Assembly: GCF_000565285.1 (NCBI RefSeq) | Contig: NZ_APVL01000011.1 | Span: 124,001-188,000, forward strand | Length of the DNA: 64,000 bases | DNA from: Cytobacillus firmus DS1 | Lineage (GTDB): Bacteria; Bacillota; Bacilli; Bacillales; Cytobacillaceae | Direction: 5' to 3' | Shown: positions 27,194 to 36,410 of the stretch, in pieces | Layout: each line of letters begins with the position of its first letter | Position numbering within the stretch: position 1 is the first letter of the stretch | Notes under the pieces: generated by a model | What the model saw: only the letters and a program-made list of their open reading frames with translations | Database searches by the model: none | Told to the model about the DNA's origin: nothing | Translations under genes and position numbers: made by a program

Positions 27194-28924
27194 TTGAAAT
27201 CACGTCTCAAAAAGCCTTCGACGATTGTTGCTATTGCATTGGTGGTCACAGTGATTTTGGCGGCGGTTATTTGGACCGTACAAGCAGGAAATAAGGATGT
27301 GACAGTCCCGTTTTCTTCTGTGGAAAAAATTATAGCCTCCCAGGATGGAAAGACTGTTGCAGTACAGGAATATAAAAATGGAAAACTGCTAATCACCGCC
27401 CCTGATGGTGAGTACATCTCCCATGTGCCTCCCAACAGCGATATGGTTGATAAATTAGTAGAAACCTATAATATACAATATACATTTGCAGCCACAGGAC
27501 CATATACCCCTTGGGTTCTTGGCGGTATAGTCATTTTGTTCATTGCCGTTGGAATTTACCTGTTTAAGTCAGGGAAAGGCGGTATGGGCGCTACAAATAC
27601 AATGAAGCAAAGTGTCTCGAAGCCTAAAGCCCTTCCTTCCATTTCGCTTGAAGATGTTGGCGGAATTCAGGAGGAAATGAAAGAGGAAATTATGCAGACT
27701 CTTTCCATATTAAAAGAGCCTGAGCGCTCTATAAAAATGGGCATCAAGCCGCCGAAGGGAATTCTGTTATACGGACCTCCCGGAACGGGAAAAACATTGC
27801 TGGCTCAGGCAATCGCCAAGGAACTGGGAGCCACTTTCTTCTCTACAAGCGGTTCCGGGTTTAATGAATTATTCGTCGGTGTGGGAGCTTCCCGTGTCAG
27901 GAACCTTTTCCAAAATGCCAGAAAGCATTCTCCTGCTGTTGTCTTTATTGATGAAGTAGATGCACTTGCAGGACGAAGAAAGCAGCATGGCGGAGAAGAA
28001 AGTGAAAAAACGTTAACAGAACTTCTGGTCCAGCTGGACGGCGGACATTCAAATGATGGAATTTTATTTATTGCCGCCACAAACCGGAAGGATATGCTGG
28101 ACGAAGCATTCCTGCGTCCTGGACGGATTGACTTCTCCTTCAACGTCCCTCTTCCAGATACAAAGGGCCGGAGAGAGATCATTAACATTCATACTCGAAA
28201 TAGATTACTGGCTGAAGATGTTATGACAACTCTTGGCGATCTGGCAGAAAGCACTTCCGGTTTTTCAGGTGCAGATCTTCATTCCCTTTTCGAAACGGCA
28301 AGCCGCAGAGCTGTCCGCAACGGCCAGGAAATTATCTCAAAAGAAGATTTAGATTATGCGCTGGACCGTACTATTTTGGGAACCACCACGCGTGCTCTGC
28401 AGGATGTTGGAACGAAGCAGCGGGTTGCAATCCATGAAGCTGGCCATGCATTAGTGGCTGCCCTAACAAAACCTGGATCCGTCCGGAAAGCAACCATTAT
28501 TCCGCGAGGCGAAGCGCTTGGGTATGTAGCTCCTATCCAAAAAGAACTTCATTTATCGACAACAAGTGAATTGCTTGACCAGGTTGCCATGATTCTCGCC
28601 GGCGGCGTATCAGAACGAATGATTCTTGGCGAGCACAGCATTGGGGTAAGCGGTGATGTTAAACAAGCGAAGCATATCATAGAGCAAATGGTTGATACAG
28701 GGTTACTTGATAACGGCTTCGAGCTTACTTTCAACAAAGGACAAAAAGAAGCTAAAATGCAGGATCTATTCCAAAAAGCACTAGAAAGATGCGAATTGAT
28801 TATCGCCAATCATCAGCCTCAATTTGAGAAACTGGTAGAAGCCCTTCTGGAGAAAGAAACATTGGAAGGCAGTGAAGTCCAGGAGATTGCTGGAGAATTG
28901 AAGGCAGAATTGGTTATAGCATGA
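27194..28924 (+). CDS. FtsH-like membrane AAA+ zinc protease, short paralogue
   Basis: A 576-residue protein: two N-terminal membrane helices (about 10-29 and 104-124) around a short extracytoplasmic domain, AAA+ ATPase (Walker A GPPGTGKT 194-201, Walker B FIDEVD 251-256, second-region-of-homology ATNRKDMLDEAFLRPGRID), and an M41 protease domain with HEAGH at 414-418 and a third-ligand Asp488. All catalytic residues are present. It is shorter than the housekeeping FtsH (about 640 residues) and diverges in the linker. The start is TTG at 27194 behind GGAGGG (27182-27187); TATAAT sits at 27159-27164. Confidence 0.85.
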   Translation: MKSRLKKPSTIVAIALVVTVILAAVIWTVQAGNKDVTVPFSSVEKIIASQDGKTVAVQEYKNGKLLITAPDGEYISHVPPNSDMVDKLVETYNIQYTFAATGPYTPWVLGGIVILFIAVGIYLFKSGKGGMGATNTMKQSVSKPKALPSISLEDVGGIQEEMKEEIMQTLSILKEPERSIKMGIKPPKGILLYGPPGTGKTLLAQAIAKELGATFFSTSGSGFNELFVGVGASRVRNLFQNARKHSPAVVFIDEVDALAGRRKQHGGEESEKTLTELLVQLDGGHSNDGILFIAATNRKDMLDEAFLRPGRIDFSFNVPLPDTKGRREIINIHTRNRLLAEDVMTTLGDLAESTSGFSGADLHSLFETASRRAVRNGQEIISKEDLDYALDRTILGTTTRALQDVGTKQRVAIHEAGHALVAALTKPGSVRKATIIPRGEALGYVAPIQKELHLSTTSELLDQVAMILAGGVSERMILGEHSIGVSGDVKQAKHIIEQMVDTGLLDNGFELTFNKGQKEAKMQDLFQKALERCELIIANHQPQFEKLVEALLEKETLEGSEVQEIAGELKAELVIA

Positions 28925-28930
28925 TACCGG

Positions 28931-28961
28931 AACTGGCCCCTTCCTTGGGGCTGGTTTTTCT
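28931..28961 (+). terminator. Terminator of the FtsH-like gene
   Basis: AACTGGCCCC (28931-28940) pairs with GGGGCTGGTT (28947-28956) with two G-T pairs, followed by a T run. Confidence 0.75.
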
Positions 28962-29007
28962 TTTTAATCTTTGTCTATTATAATAATATTATGTAAAGTA
29001 TATTTGG

Positions 29008-29032
29008 AAAGCCTCCTTATATAGAAGGCTTT
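29008..29032 (-). terminator. Terminator of the lmo0937-like gene
   Basis: AAAGCCT (29008-29014) pairs with AGGCTTT (29026-29032) just downstream (minus strand) of the 50-residue membrane gene. Confidence 0.45.
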
Positions 29033-29037
29033 GCCTG

Positions 29038-29190
29038 CTATCCCCTACCCGATGCTCTTCCTCTAATAAAGTTAACCACAATGATGATCGCTGCTATTAC
29101 CAGCAGGATATGAATAATGCCTCCAGCTACTTTAAATATTAATCCCAGAATCCATAATACAAGCAAAATACCTGCTAAGGTCCAAAGCAT
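29038..29190 (-). CDS. lmo0937-family small membrane protein
   Basis: A 50-residue protein, MLWTLAGILLVLWILGLI..., with two hydrophobic segments (about 2-19 and 24-41), the central FKVAGGIIHIL motif and a basic FIRGRASGRG end. This is the layout of the lmo0937/DUF5670 family, common in Firmicutes and of unknown function, often stress-linked. AAAAGGGGTG lies six bases before the ATG. Too short for usual gene finders. Confidence 0.75.
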   Translation of the reverse strand: MLWTLAGILLVLWILGLIFKVAGGIIHILLVIAAIIIVVNFIRGRASGRG

Positions 29191-29379
29191 ACAGGTCACC
29201 CCTTTTCTTTTGATTTATTCCTTACATACCCCTTATAAAGCAGGAATATGCCGTACTTGTTGAAAATACTGACAATATTATGTTTTGCAATGACTGGATA
29301 TTTTAATCCTGAAAGTTTTTCAAATATTTTATCAGCAGTCTTTGCATCCTTTCACCGTCTTTGCATATACTATATTCAC

Positions 29380-29471
29380 GGTCGCCCACCTCTTCTAAAC
29401 GCTATCGTTGCGGGACTAACCAGACCGGAATGTGGGCGGCCACCTGTATAGGTGAGTGAGATGCACCTATA
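29380..29471. repeat. Structured intergenic inverted repeats
   Basis: GGTCGCCCAC (29380-29389) faces GTGGGCGGCC (29432-29441) with one mismatch, and TATAGGTG (29447-29454) faces CACCTATA (29464-29471). These are the only structure in the 29191-29542 gap besides a terminator. Whether it is a repeat copy is not known from this window. Confidence 0.4.
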
Positions 29472-29499
29472 CCGCCACTAGACCACTTTCACACACACC

Positions 29500-29537
29500 A
29501 TTAAAGCTGCAAACCGCTCAGGGCTTGCAGCTTTAAT
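29500..29537 (-). terminator. Terminator of the deacetylase-like gene
   Basis: A 13-pair stem, ATTAAAGCTGCAA (29500-29512) with TTGCAGCTTTAAT (29525-29537). Confidence 0.65.
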
Positions 29538-29542
29538 TTTTT

Positions 29543-30316
29543 CTATGGTCCTTCATCAATAAGTTCGTAGCCTGGAATCAGTTCTGACAGCGGGACAATT
29601 TGTGCTTTCTCTTTATAGACAGGTATATACTCTTTAAGCACACTAACCATCTTTGTACCTGTGATTCCGACATGGCCGATTGCGATGATCCGTTCTTTTT
29701 TGACGAGTTTTTCAGCAAGTCTGTCAGCCTGTTTTGTGATATGTGCTGTCGTGTAAATATCATCGAAGAAAATATTGTTTTCGACATAAGGAACACCTAT
29801 TTCATTTGCCAGCTTGCCGACGACGCTTTTTCCGGTTGTTTTGCTGTCAAGATAAAATAAACCGTGTTTTTTGCATACTTCAAGGACAACCCTCATGACC
29901 CGTTCATTTTCAGTTGCTCTTGAACCCATATGATGATTCATGCCGACCGCATGGGGGACTTCTTTAATGGCGCTCTCTACTCTGCTGCGGATTTCTTCAT
30001 CTGTTAAATCTGTTGTGATTGCCCCAGGCCCAAGCCAGCTCCTTTTTCCTCTTTTCGGCTCCATCGGCATATGAACGATTACTTCATGCCCATTTTTATT
30101 TGCCAGTTCTGCATCTTCTTTTGTCGTTGGCATAAAAGGCATGATGGCAGCCGTCAAGGTCACCGGCAGCTCCATCATTTCTTTTGTTCCCCTCATATTG
30201 TTCCCAAGATCGTCAATGACAATGGCCAATTCGGGTTTTTGAGAGGCAGCACTTATGGGAGTACCTATACTTCCGAATGAAAAAATCAATATAAATATAC
30301 TGAAGAATCTCTTCAT
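29543..30316 (-). CDS. Divergent polysaccharide deacetylase family protein (YibQ-like)
   Basis: A 257-residue exported protein: signal peptide (MKRFFSIFILIFSFGSIGTP, cleavage near AASQ), then a barrel with LAIVIDDLGNN, EVIVHMPMEP, MGSRATENERVM and YLDSKTTG. This is the divergent polysaccharide deacetylase family (YibQ), which keeps the barrel and some metal-site residues; the substrate is unknown. The ATG at 30316 is chosen for its AAAGGAGGATGG site; a longer frame lacks one. Confidence 0.85.
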   Translation of the reverse strand: MKRFFSIFILIFSFGSIGTPISAASQKPELAIVIDDLGNNMRGTKEMMELPVTLTAAIMPFMPTTKEDAELANKNGHEVIVHMPMEPKRGKRSWLGPGAITTDLTDEEIRSRVESAIKEVPHAVGMNHHMGSRATENERVMRVVLEVCKKHGLFYLDSKTTGKSVVGKLANEIGVPYVENNIFFDDIYTTAHITKQADRLAEKLVKKERIIAIGHVGITGTKMVSVLKEYIPVYKEKAQIVPLSELIPGYELIDEGP

Positions 30317-30375
30317 TTTTCCATCCTCCTTTGCGCTAGCATTCCCTAAATCCATGAATCAGTTCCAATACAAAA

Positions 30376-30402
30376 ACTGCCAGGATCTTAAATCCTGGCA
30401 GT
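30376..30402 (-). terminator. Terminator of the pot operon
   Basis: An 11-pair stem, ACTGCCAGGAT (30376-30386) with ATCCTGGCAGT (30392-30402), just past the potD stop. Confidence 0.75.
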
Positions 30403-30405
30403 ACC

Positions 30406-31479
30406 CTATTTCTTATGCATTTTAAACTCAAGGAAAAGCTCATTATAATAAGCGAGCATCCTTTTTCCGAGGTTCTCATAAACCTCCAGCCGGGCTGTCA
30501 TTTCTTCATCCGGATAAAAACGTTCGTCAGAGATTGTTTCTTCGTCCATATATTTAAGCGCCTCTTGATTTGGCGTTGAATACCCGACGTATTCTGTATT
30601 TTGCGCCGCATTTTCCGGGTCAAGGATGAAATTCATAAACATGTGGGCCGCTTCCGGGTTTTTAGCAGTCTTAGGGATGACCATATTATCAAACCAGAGA
30701 TTGGAGCCTTCTTCCGGGACTACATATTCAAGATTGTCCTTCTCCCACATAAGCTCCTGTGCAGTGCCGGACCAAACCACGCCGATGCCGGCTTCATCAT
30801 TTTCCATCAGCATTCTGATTTCATCACCCACAATAGCCTTAATGTTAGGTGTAAGTCGATCGAGTTTTTCTTTAGCTTCGATCAAATGGTCTGTATTTTT
30901 GTCATTCAGGGAATAATGAAGACTGTTGAGCCCCATGCCCATTACTTCCCTTGCCCCGTCTATCAGCAGGATCTGATTCTTAAATTCAGGGTTCCATAAA
31001 TCATTCCAGCTTGTGATTTTTTTATCTCCTAAAATATCCGTGTTATAAAGAATTCCAACTGTGCCCCAGAAATAGGGAATCGAATATTTGTTACCCGAAT
31101 CAAAAGGCAGGTCCATAAAACGCTGATCTATATATTTCAGGTTTGGAATTTTAGAATGATCAACCGGCAGCAGCAGGTCTTCCTCTTTCATTTTTTCAAT
31201 CGCATATTCTGATGGAACTGCAATATCATAGGCTGTGCCGCCCTGTTCAATTTTCGTCATCATCGCTTCATTGGAGTCGAATGTTTCATAGATGACTTTA
31301 ATGCCTGTTTCCTGTTCGAACTTATCCACCAGGTCTGCATCAATGTAGTCGCCCCAGTTAAAAATGGTTAATGTATTGCCGCTTGTGTAGCCCTGGGAGG
31401 AATTCAGCCCGGAAACGATGTACAACAAGGCGAATGAAACGATTAATACGGCGGCGAGCGCCTGAATAAGCTTCTTCAT
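30406..31479 (-). CDS. potD: Spermidine/putrescine ABC transporter, substrate-binding protein
   Basis: A 357-residue binding protein with an N-terminal hydrophobic anchor (about 5-25) and no lipobox Cys, then the PotD fold: LTIFNWGDYIDADLVDKFE, YDIAVPSEYAIEKM, PYFWGTVGILYN and a WSGTAQELMWE pocket segment. It captures polyamines outside the membrane. It is the last gene of potABCD, overlapping potC by four bases (ATGA). Confidence 0.92.
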   Translation of the reverse strand: MKKLIQALAAVLIVSFALLYIVSGLNSSQGYTSGNTLTIFNWGDYIDADLVDKFEQETGIKVIYETFDSNEAMMTKIEQGGTAYDIAVPSEYAIEKMKEEDLLLPVDHSKIPNLKYIDQRFMDLPFDSGNKYSIPYFWGTVGILYNTDILGDKKITSWNDLWNPEFKNQILLIDGAREVMGMGLNSLHYSLNDKNTDHLIEAKEKLDRLTPNIKAIVGDEIRMLMENDEAGIGVVWSGTAQELMWEKDNLEYVVPEEGSNLWFDNMVIPKTAKNPEAAHMFMNFILDPENAAQNTEYVGYSTPNQEALKYMDEETISDERFYPDEEMTARLEVYENLGKRMLAYYNELFLEFKMHKK

Positions 31480-32279
31480 TGCCTTACCCCCATTCCATTT
31501 GGCTTCTCATTTCGCTTTGTAATAAAGTAATAGCCTGTAACCAGAATGATGGTAAATAGGAAAAGCAAAGCAGATAAAGCATTGATATTTAATGAAACTC
31601 CCCGTCTTGCCAGAGAATAAATCTCAACAGACAAAGTGGTAAAGCCATTGCCTGTAACAAAGAAAGTGACGGCGAAATCATCCAGGGAATAGGTCAGGGC
31701 CATAAAAAAGCCGGCGAAAATCCCAGGAGTGATATAAGGGAGAATGACCTTTGTCAGCACATCCAATCTGCTGGCCCCGAGATCCATGGCGGCATAAATC
31801 ATCGATGTGCTCATCTCTTCAATCTTAGGCAAAACCATCAGGACAACAATCGGAACACTGAAGGCGATGTGTGCCAGTAAAACAGATACAAACCCAAGCT
31901 TAAGTCCGATCATCGTAAAGAGAATTAAAAACGACGCGCCAATAATGACATCTGGACTGACAATGAGCACATTATTCAATGATAGCAGCGTGTTTTTCAC
32001 TCTGCGTTTTCGTGCATAAGCAATTGCAAGTGCCCCGGCCACTCCAATGATGGTCGATATCGCTGCAGATAAAAGAGCAATAATAACAGTGTTCAGGACA
32101 ATGATGAGCAATCGCGTATCCGCAAACAGCTCCCGATACCAATCCAAAGTAAATCCTTCGAACTGATACATGTTTCCTCCGCTGTTGAAGGAATAAAATA
32201 TTAAGTAAAAAATCGGGGCGTACAGGATAATAAAGATAAGAGCCAAATATACTGCCGGCCATTTCCTGTTCTTTTTCAT
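31476..32279 (-). CDS. potC: Spermidine/putrescine ABC transporter permease
   Basis: A 267-residue permease with six helices and the EAA loop AAMDLGASRLDVLTKVILP for contact with PotA. The ATG at 32279 follows the potB stop directly, behind GGGGGA. It forms the channel with PotB. Confidence 0.92.
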   Translation of the reverse strand: MKKNRKWPAVYLALIFIILYAPIFYLIFYSFNSGGNMYQFEGFTLDWYRELFADTRLLIIVLNTVIIALLSAAISTIIGVAGALAIAYARKRRVKNTLLSLNNVLIVSPDVIIGASFLILFTMIGLKLGFVSVLLAHIAFSVPIVVLMVLPKIEEMSTSMIYAAMDLGASRLDVLTKVILPYITPGIFAGFFMALTYSLDDFAVTFFVTGNGFTTLSVEIYSLARRGVSLNINALSALLFLFTIILVTGYYFITKRNEKPNGMGVRQ

Positions 32280-33083
32280 TTATAGGATCCCCCGCTTTCT
32301 TCTGCCAGTCAGCACCATAATGAGTACCATGGCGATAATCAGGAAGACAGCAATGGTTGAGCCCATTCCCCAGTCCTGTGTCACGAGGAAATGCTGCTCA
32401 ATGGCGGTTCCAAGAGTGATGACACGGTTTCCTGCAATTAGTCTTGTCAGCATGAATAATGATAATGCAGGGATAAAGACAATCTGGCATCCTGCTTTCA
32501 CGCCATCCAGAGTCAATGGAAAGATAACACGCTTGAATGTTACCCAGGAAGAACCGCCTAAATCATTGGAAGCATCCAAAAGCGTTGGATTCAATTCATC
32601 TAAAGAATTAAATATCGGCAATATCATAAAAGGAAGAAAGATATAAACCGACACAAAGATAAAGCTGAAATCCGTAAACAGAATTTGTCTTCCGCCGATT
32701 CCCATTGCTTCCAGAAAGCTATTCGCAGCACCATATGTTCCGAAGATGCCAAGGAAAGCATAGGCTTTTAAAAGCAGATTAATCCAGGATGGCAGGATGA
32801 TCAATAAGAGCCACAGCTGCTTATGCTTCGTTTTCGTCAGCAGGTAGGCCGTCGGATAGGCGATCAGCAATGAAAATAACGTAATTAAAAAGGCATACCA
32901 AAAGGAGCTTAGCGTCATTTTTAAATAAACAGGTGTAAAGAATTTCCGATAATTCTCCAGTGTGAAATGCCCTTCAATATCAAAGAACGAATAATACAGA
33001 ACAAGAAGCAAAGGCGTCACAACAAAGAGGGCAATCCAAAGCACATAAGGAATTAAATAAAAATTGCGGGAATTAGTTCTCAT
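32280..33083 (-). CDS. potB: Spermidine/putrescine ABC transporter permease
   Basis: A 267-residue permease with six helices and the EAA loop [19 protein letters not shown]. The ATG at 33083 is chosen because AGAGGGAAG lies just before it; a longer in-frame start upstream overlaps potA more and lacks a site. It overlaps the potA stop by 11 bases. Confidence 0.9.
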   Translation of the reverse strand: MRTNSRNFYLIPYVLWIALFVVTPLLLVLYYSFFDIEGHFTLENYRKFFTPVYLKMTLSSFWYAFLITLFSLLIAYPTAYLLTKTKHKQLWLLLIILPSWINLLLKAYAFLGIFGTYGAANSFLEAMGIGGRQILFTDFSFIFVSVYIFLPFMILPIFNSLDELNPTLLDASNDLGGSSWVTFKRVIFPLTLDGVKAGCQIVFIPALSLFMLTRLIAGNRVITLGTAIEQHFLVTQDWGMGSTIAVFLIIAMVLIMVLTGRRKRGIL

Positions 33084-34179
33084 GGCTTCCCTCTTCATAA
33101 GCTTCGAGACGCTTATCAAATTCCTCTTCTGTTTCCCCATGCCTCATGACGTGAATCGCTTCAGGATCGAAATGAAGGCCAATTTGATTCCCGACGGTCG
33201 CCTTCTTGGTCGAATGGACGAGCCATTCATTGCCATCGCTGTCATAGCAGCTGATCTCATAATGCACTCCCCTGAATAGCTGGGAGTCAACTTTAACCTT
33301 CAGCTTCCCATCATCCGGGGCTGTAATAGCCAGGTCTTCAGGCCGGATTACGATCTCAACCTCTTCATTCGGCTCAAAGCCTCCGTCAACACACTCAAAT
33401 AACCTTCCGGCAAACTTCACCTGATAATCCTTGATCATCGTTCCGGCAACAATATTGGATTCACCAATAAAATCAGCTACAAAGCGATTGATCGGTTCGT
33501 CATAAATATCAGTAGGAGTACCGCTCTGCTCAATGCTTCCGCTGTTAAGGACGAATATTTCATCTGACATGGCCAGTGCTTCCTCCTGGTCATGTGTGAC
33601 GAAAATAAACGTGATGCCAAGATTTCTCTGAAGTTCCCTAAGCTCATACTGCATTTCGGTCCGCAGCTTCAGGTCAAGTGCGGATAGAGGCTCATCCAGG
33701 AGAATGACCTCAGGCTCATTGACAATGGCCCTTGCGATGGCAACACGCTGGCGCTGCCCGCCTGACATTTCTTTAATTTTCCGGTGTTCGTAGCCTTCAA
33801 GGTTTACAAACTTCAGCGCTTCTTTTACTTTCTTCTCGATATCCGCTTTCTTCATTTTTTTGATTTTTAAGCCGAATGCAATGTTTTCATACACATTCAG
33901 ATGCGGAAACAGGGCGTAATCCTGAAAAACCGTGTTTACTTGTCTTTTGTTGGCGGGAACATGATTAATGATTTTTCCATTAAAATAAATATCCCCTTCA
34001 GAAGGTTCAGTAAAGCCGGCAATCAGCCGCAATATCGTTGTTTTCCCGCAGCCCGATGGACCCAGCAGGGTATAGAATTTCCCGCGTTCAATTTCAAAGC
34101 TGACATTTTTTAATACAGGCGGGTCATTATCATATCTTTTTGTCACCGAATTAAACCGGATAATGGTGTTATCTGTCAT
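33073..34179 (-). CDS. potA: Spermidine/putrescine ABC transporter ATPase
   Basis: A 368-residue ATPase: Walker [10 protein letters not shown] (about 40-48), signature [10 protein letters not shown], Walker B VILLDEP, switch His in FVTHD, and a C-terminal TOBE-type domain ([10 protein letters not shown]). It powers uptake and starts the potABCD operon. GGGAGAGTTAG precedes the ATG. Confidence 0.95.
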   Translation of the reverse strand: MTDNTIIRFNSVTKRYDNDPPVLKNVSFEIERGKFYTLLGPSGCGKTTILRLIAGFTEPSEGDIYFNGKIINHVPANKRQVNTVFQDYALFPHLNVYENIAFGLKIKKMKKADIEKKVKEALKFVNLEGYEHRKIKEMSGGQRQRVAIARAIVNEPEVILLDEPLSALDLKLRTEMQYELRELQRNLGITFIFVTHDQEEALAMSDEIFVLNSGSIEQSGTPTDIYDEPINRFVADFIGESNIVAGTMIKDYQVKFAGRLFECVDGGFEPNEEVEIVIRPEDLAITAPDDGKLKVKVDSQLFRGVHYEISCYDSDGNEWLVHSTKKATVGNQIGLHFDPEAIHVMRHGETEEEFDKRLEAYEEGSHEN

Positions 34180-34294
34180 CTAACTCTCCCTATCTATAGA
34201 AATTTACAGCACGTATGCCTTGTTAAGTTCAAACGTATAATACCATAGATTTCTCGAAATCTGTCATATATTGCAATTACTATATAAAAATAAC

Positions 34295-34313
34295 CCCGCA
34301 TGTTGAATGCGGG
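34295..34313 (-). terminator. Terminator of the que operon
   Basis: CCCGCAT (34295-34301) pairs with ATGCGGG (34307-34313), after the queE stop on the minus strand, with T-rich sequence beyond. Confidence 0.65.
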
Positions 34314-34324
34314 ATTTCCGGATG

Positions 34325-35056
34325 CTACACTCCGCGCTTATTGCCCCATACATAGGTATGCAGCTGCGGAAGTACTTTAATATTTGTCAGCTCACTGTCA
34401 TGAATCGTTTTTTCAATAAGCCAATCATATTTATCAAGCAGCCTCTGCAGTAAATTCCGGTCGTCTGCTGTTACGGTATCATCATTTCCCACCTGCAGAT
34501 AAAATGGAACCCCGGGATAGCGCTGATATACGTTTTTGGCATATTCATAATCCTCATCATCAAAAACAACGATCTTCAGTGAGAACTGCTGATCTTCCCT
34601 TCTGCCGGTCTGCAGTTTGTTCACTATCAGATCGAGCACATCGAAATCCGTATTCATGCCTGAACTCGGCGGCTTTGGAGACAGTGTCAGTTCATCAATT
34701 TCATAAAACCAATCCTGCCAGCGGCTTCCCTGTGTTTCCAGGCAGAGCTTAATTCGTTCAGCTTTAAGCAGAGAAATAAATTCACCCAAATTTTTCAGAA
34801 GAGCAGGATTGCCGCCCGAAATGGTTACGAAAGAAAATCCGTCCCCGCCGAGTTCCTTCAGCTCTTTCCAAATTTCATCCGGTTCCATTTGGCGGATGCT
34901 GTCCTTCGCACTTCCATCCCAGGTAAAAGAGGAATCACACCAGCTGCATGAATAATCACATCCTGCTGTACGGACGAACATCGTTTTCTGGCCTATCACC
35001 ATTCCTTCCCCCTGAATGGTCGGCCCGAAGATTTCCAGTACAGGAATCTTACTCAA
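34325..35056 (-). CDS. queE: 7-carboxy-7-deazaguanine synthase
   Basis: A 243-residue radical SAM enzyme, converting CPH4 to CDG in queuosine synthesis. The iron-sulfur cluster motif CDYSCSWCDS (C-x3-C-x2-C) and the substrate motif IFGPTIQGEGM are clear, as is the WGNKRGV ending seen in Bacillus. The start is TTG at 35056 (MSKIPVLEIF), giving the same 243-residue length as the Bacillus subtilis enzyme; the site is AAGGGAG. It overlaps queD by eight bases. Confidence 0.95.
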   Translation of the reverse strand: MSKIPVLEIFGPTIQGEGMVIGQKTMFVRTAGCDYSCSWCDSSFTWDGSAKDSIRQMEPDEIWKELKELGGDGFSFVTISGGNPALLKNLGEFISLLKAERIKLCLETQGSRWQDWFYEIDELTLSPKPPSSGMNTDFDVLDLIVNKLQTGRREDQQFSLKIVVFDDEDYEYAKNVYQRYPGVPFYLQVGNDDTVTADDRNLLQRLLDKYDWLIEKTIHDSELTNIKVLPQLHTYVWGNKRGV

Positions 35057-35525
35057 CCTCCATCCACTCCCTTCTTGCTTCAGCATAGCTTGTTGGAGTT
35101 TCAAAAAGGCGCACAAATTCAACTCTTGCACCATCATATTGCTCTACTCTGTTTTGCAGGCTTTCTGCCATTTTTTCATAAATCCAGACAACCATATTCT
35201 CGGCTGTCGTATTCATCGGGGGCAGCGTTTCATTCAGGTACTTATGGTCTAGGTATATCTCAATCTCATTTTTCCAGATTTCTTTTATGTCGCCGAAATC
35301 AATCATTAACCCTCTGTCATCCACGAATCCGCTTATGCCAAAAATCACCTTATAGGTATGGCCGTGCAGGTTTTTGCATTTGCCTTCATAGCAATGCAGA
35401 TGATGGGCTGAATCAAAAGTGAATTCCTTGCTGACCATTACACGTTTATGGTGGTATTTCAGCTGATCCGGCTTAATGTCTTCATTTATCTTCTGGAGTT
35501 TATCAACAATCCTAAATCCGTACAT
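35049..35525 (-). CDS. queD: 6-carboxytetrahydropterin synthase
   Basis: A 158-residue zinc enzyme of the queuosine route, acting on dihydroneopterin triphosphate. Zinc histidines are in FDSAHHLHCYEG and NLHGHTYKV; LDHKYLNE and ETPTSYAEA complete the active site. The ATG follows GGGGGAGC, and the stop is inside the queE start region. Confidence 0.92.
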   Translation of the reverse strand: MYGFRIVDKLQKINEDIKPDQLKYHHKRVMVSKEFTFDSAHHLHCYEGKCKNLHGHTYKVIFGISGFVDDRGLMIDFGDIKEIWKNEIEIYLDHKYLNETLPPMNTTAENMVVWIYEKMAESLQNRVEQYDGARVEFVRLFETPTSYAEARREWMEVE

Positions 35526-35528
35526 GGC

Positions 35529-36188
35529 TTAAAGCTCCCCCTTTTCATTGAGGTATTCTTCAAGTCCCTTTTGTCTTAAATCGCATGCAGGACACTCACC
35601 GCAGCCATCTGCCGGAATGCCGTTGTAGCATGTCAGCGTATTATTACGCACATACTCAAGGGCATCCAAGTCATCTGCCAGCTTCCATGTTTCAGCTTTA
35701 TTAAGCCACATCAAAGGCGTATGGATCACAAACTGCCCATCCATCGACAGATTCAGTGTGACATTCAGTGATTTAATAAAAATATCCCGGCAATCAGGAT
35801 AGCCGCTGAAATCTGTCTCACACACGCCTGTAATAATATGCCTGGCATTGATCTGACTGGCCAGCACACCGGCAAAGGACATGAATAAAAGGTTTCTTCC
35901 GGGCACAAATGTGGATGGAAGTCCGCCTTCCTCTCCCTCTTTTACTTCTATGTCATCACGGGTCAGTGCGTTTGGCGCAAGCTGATTCAGCAGGGACATA
36001 TCAAGGATATGATGCCTGATTCCCAGATCTTTTGCTATTTGCTTGGCACATTCAATTTCAAGCTTGTGCCGCTGATTATAATTAAAAGTGACTGCTTCCA
36101 CCTCGGCAAAACGTTCCTTTGCCCAGAATAAGCAGGTAGTACTATCCTGGCCGCCGCTGAATACAACGAGCGCTTTATCATTTTTCAT
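35529..36188 (-). CDS. queC: 7-cyano-7-deazaguanine synthase
   Basis: A 219-residue ATP-dependent enzyme that converts CDG to preQ0. It has the PP-loop FSGGQDSTT near the start and a zinc site [18 protein letters not shown] near the end. The ATG at 36188 follows AAAGGAGAA; an upstream ATG has no site. It is the first gene of queCDE behind a preQ1 riboswitch. Confidence 0.94.
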   Translation of the reverse strand: MKNDKALVVFSGGQDSTTCLFWAKERFAEVEAVTFNYNQRHKLEIECAKQIAKDLGIRHHILDMSLLNQLAPNALTRDDIEVKEGEEGGLPSTFVPGRNLLFMSFAGVLASQINARHIITGVCETDFSGYPDCRDIFIKSLNVTLNLSMDGQFVIHTPLMWLNKAETWKLADDLDALEYVRNNTLTCYNGIPADGCGECPACDLRQKGLEEYLNEKGEL

Positions 36189-36211
36189 ATAAAAATTCTC
36201 CTTTAACATAG

Positions 36212-36280
36212 AAAAACAGGACCACTAAGAAAGCAGACCTGTTTTCCTTAGTTTTTTAAAGAGGGTAGCTAGAACCTCTA
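36212..36280 (-). promoter_or_regulatory. PreQ1-I riboswitch with terminator
   Basis: Minus strand: P1 AGAGG/CCTCT with the GTTCTAGCTA loop and the A-rich tail AAAAAACTAA (36246-36279). A terminator of AAAACAGG and CCTGTTTTT follows (36212-36245). ACTAAG in the tail can pair instead with CTTAGT inside the terminator, giving an antiterminator. Confidence 0.88.
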
Positions 36281-36410
36281 CCGTGTACACGGATTTTCTA
36301 TTGAACTATCAGTTTATATTATCATCTTTACCGGAGTTTTAGAAGGGATTACTTATACCCAAATAAAAAGTTTTATAATTCTAAATCATGCAACATTAAT
36401 AAACGCTCAT

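Noticed and set aside
29248-29451. Plus-strand open frame ending in GRPPV
   Set aside because: No ribosome site, runs into the inverted-repeat segment, and shows no family features.
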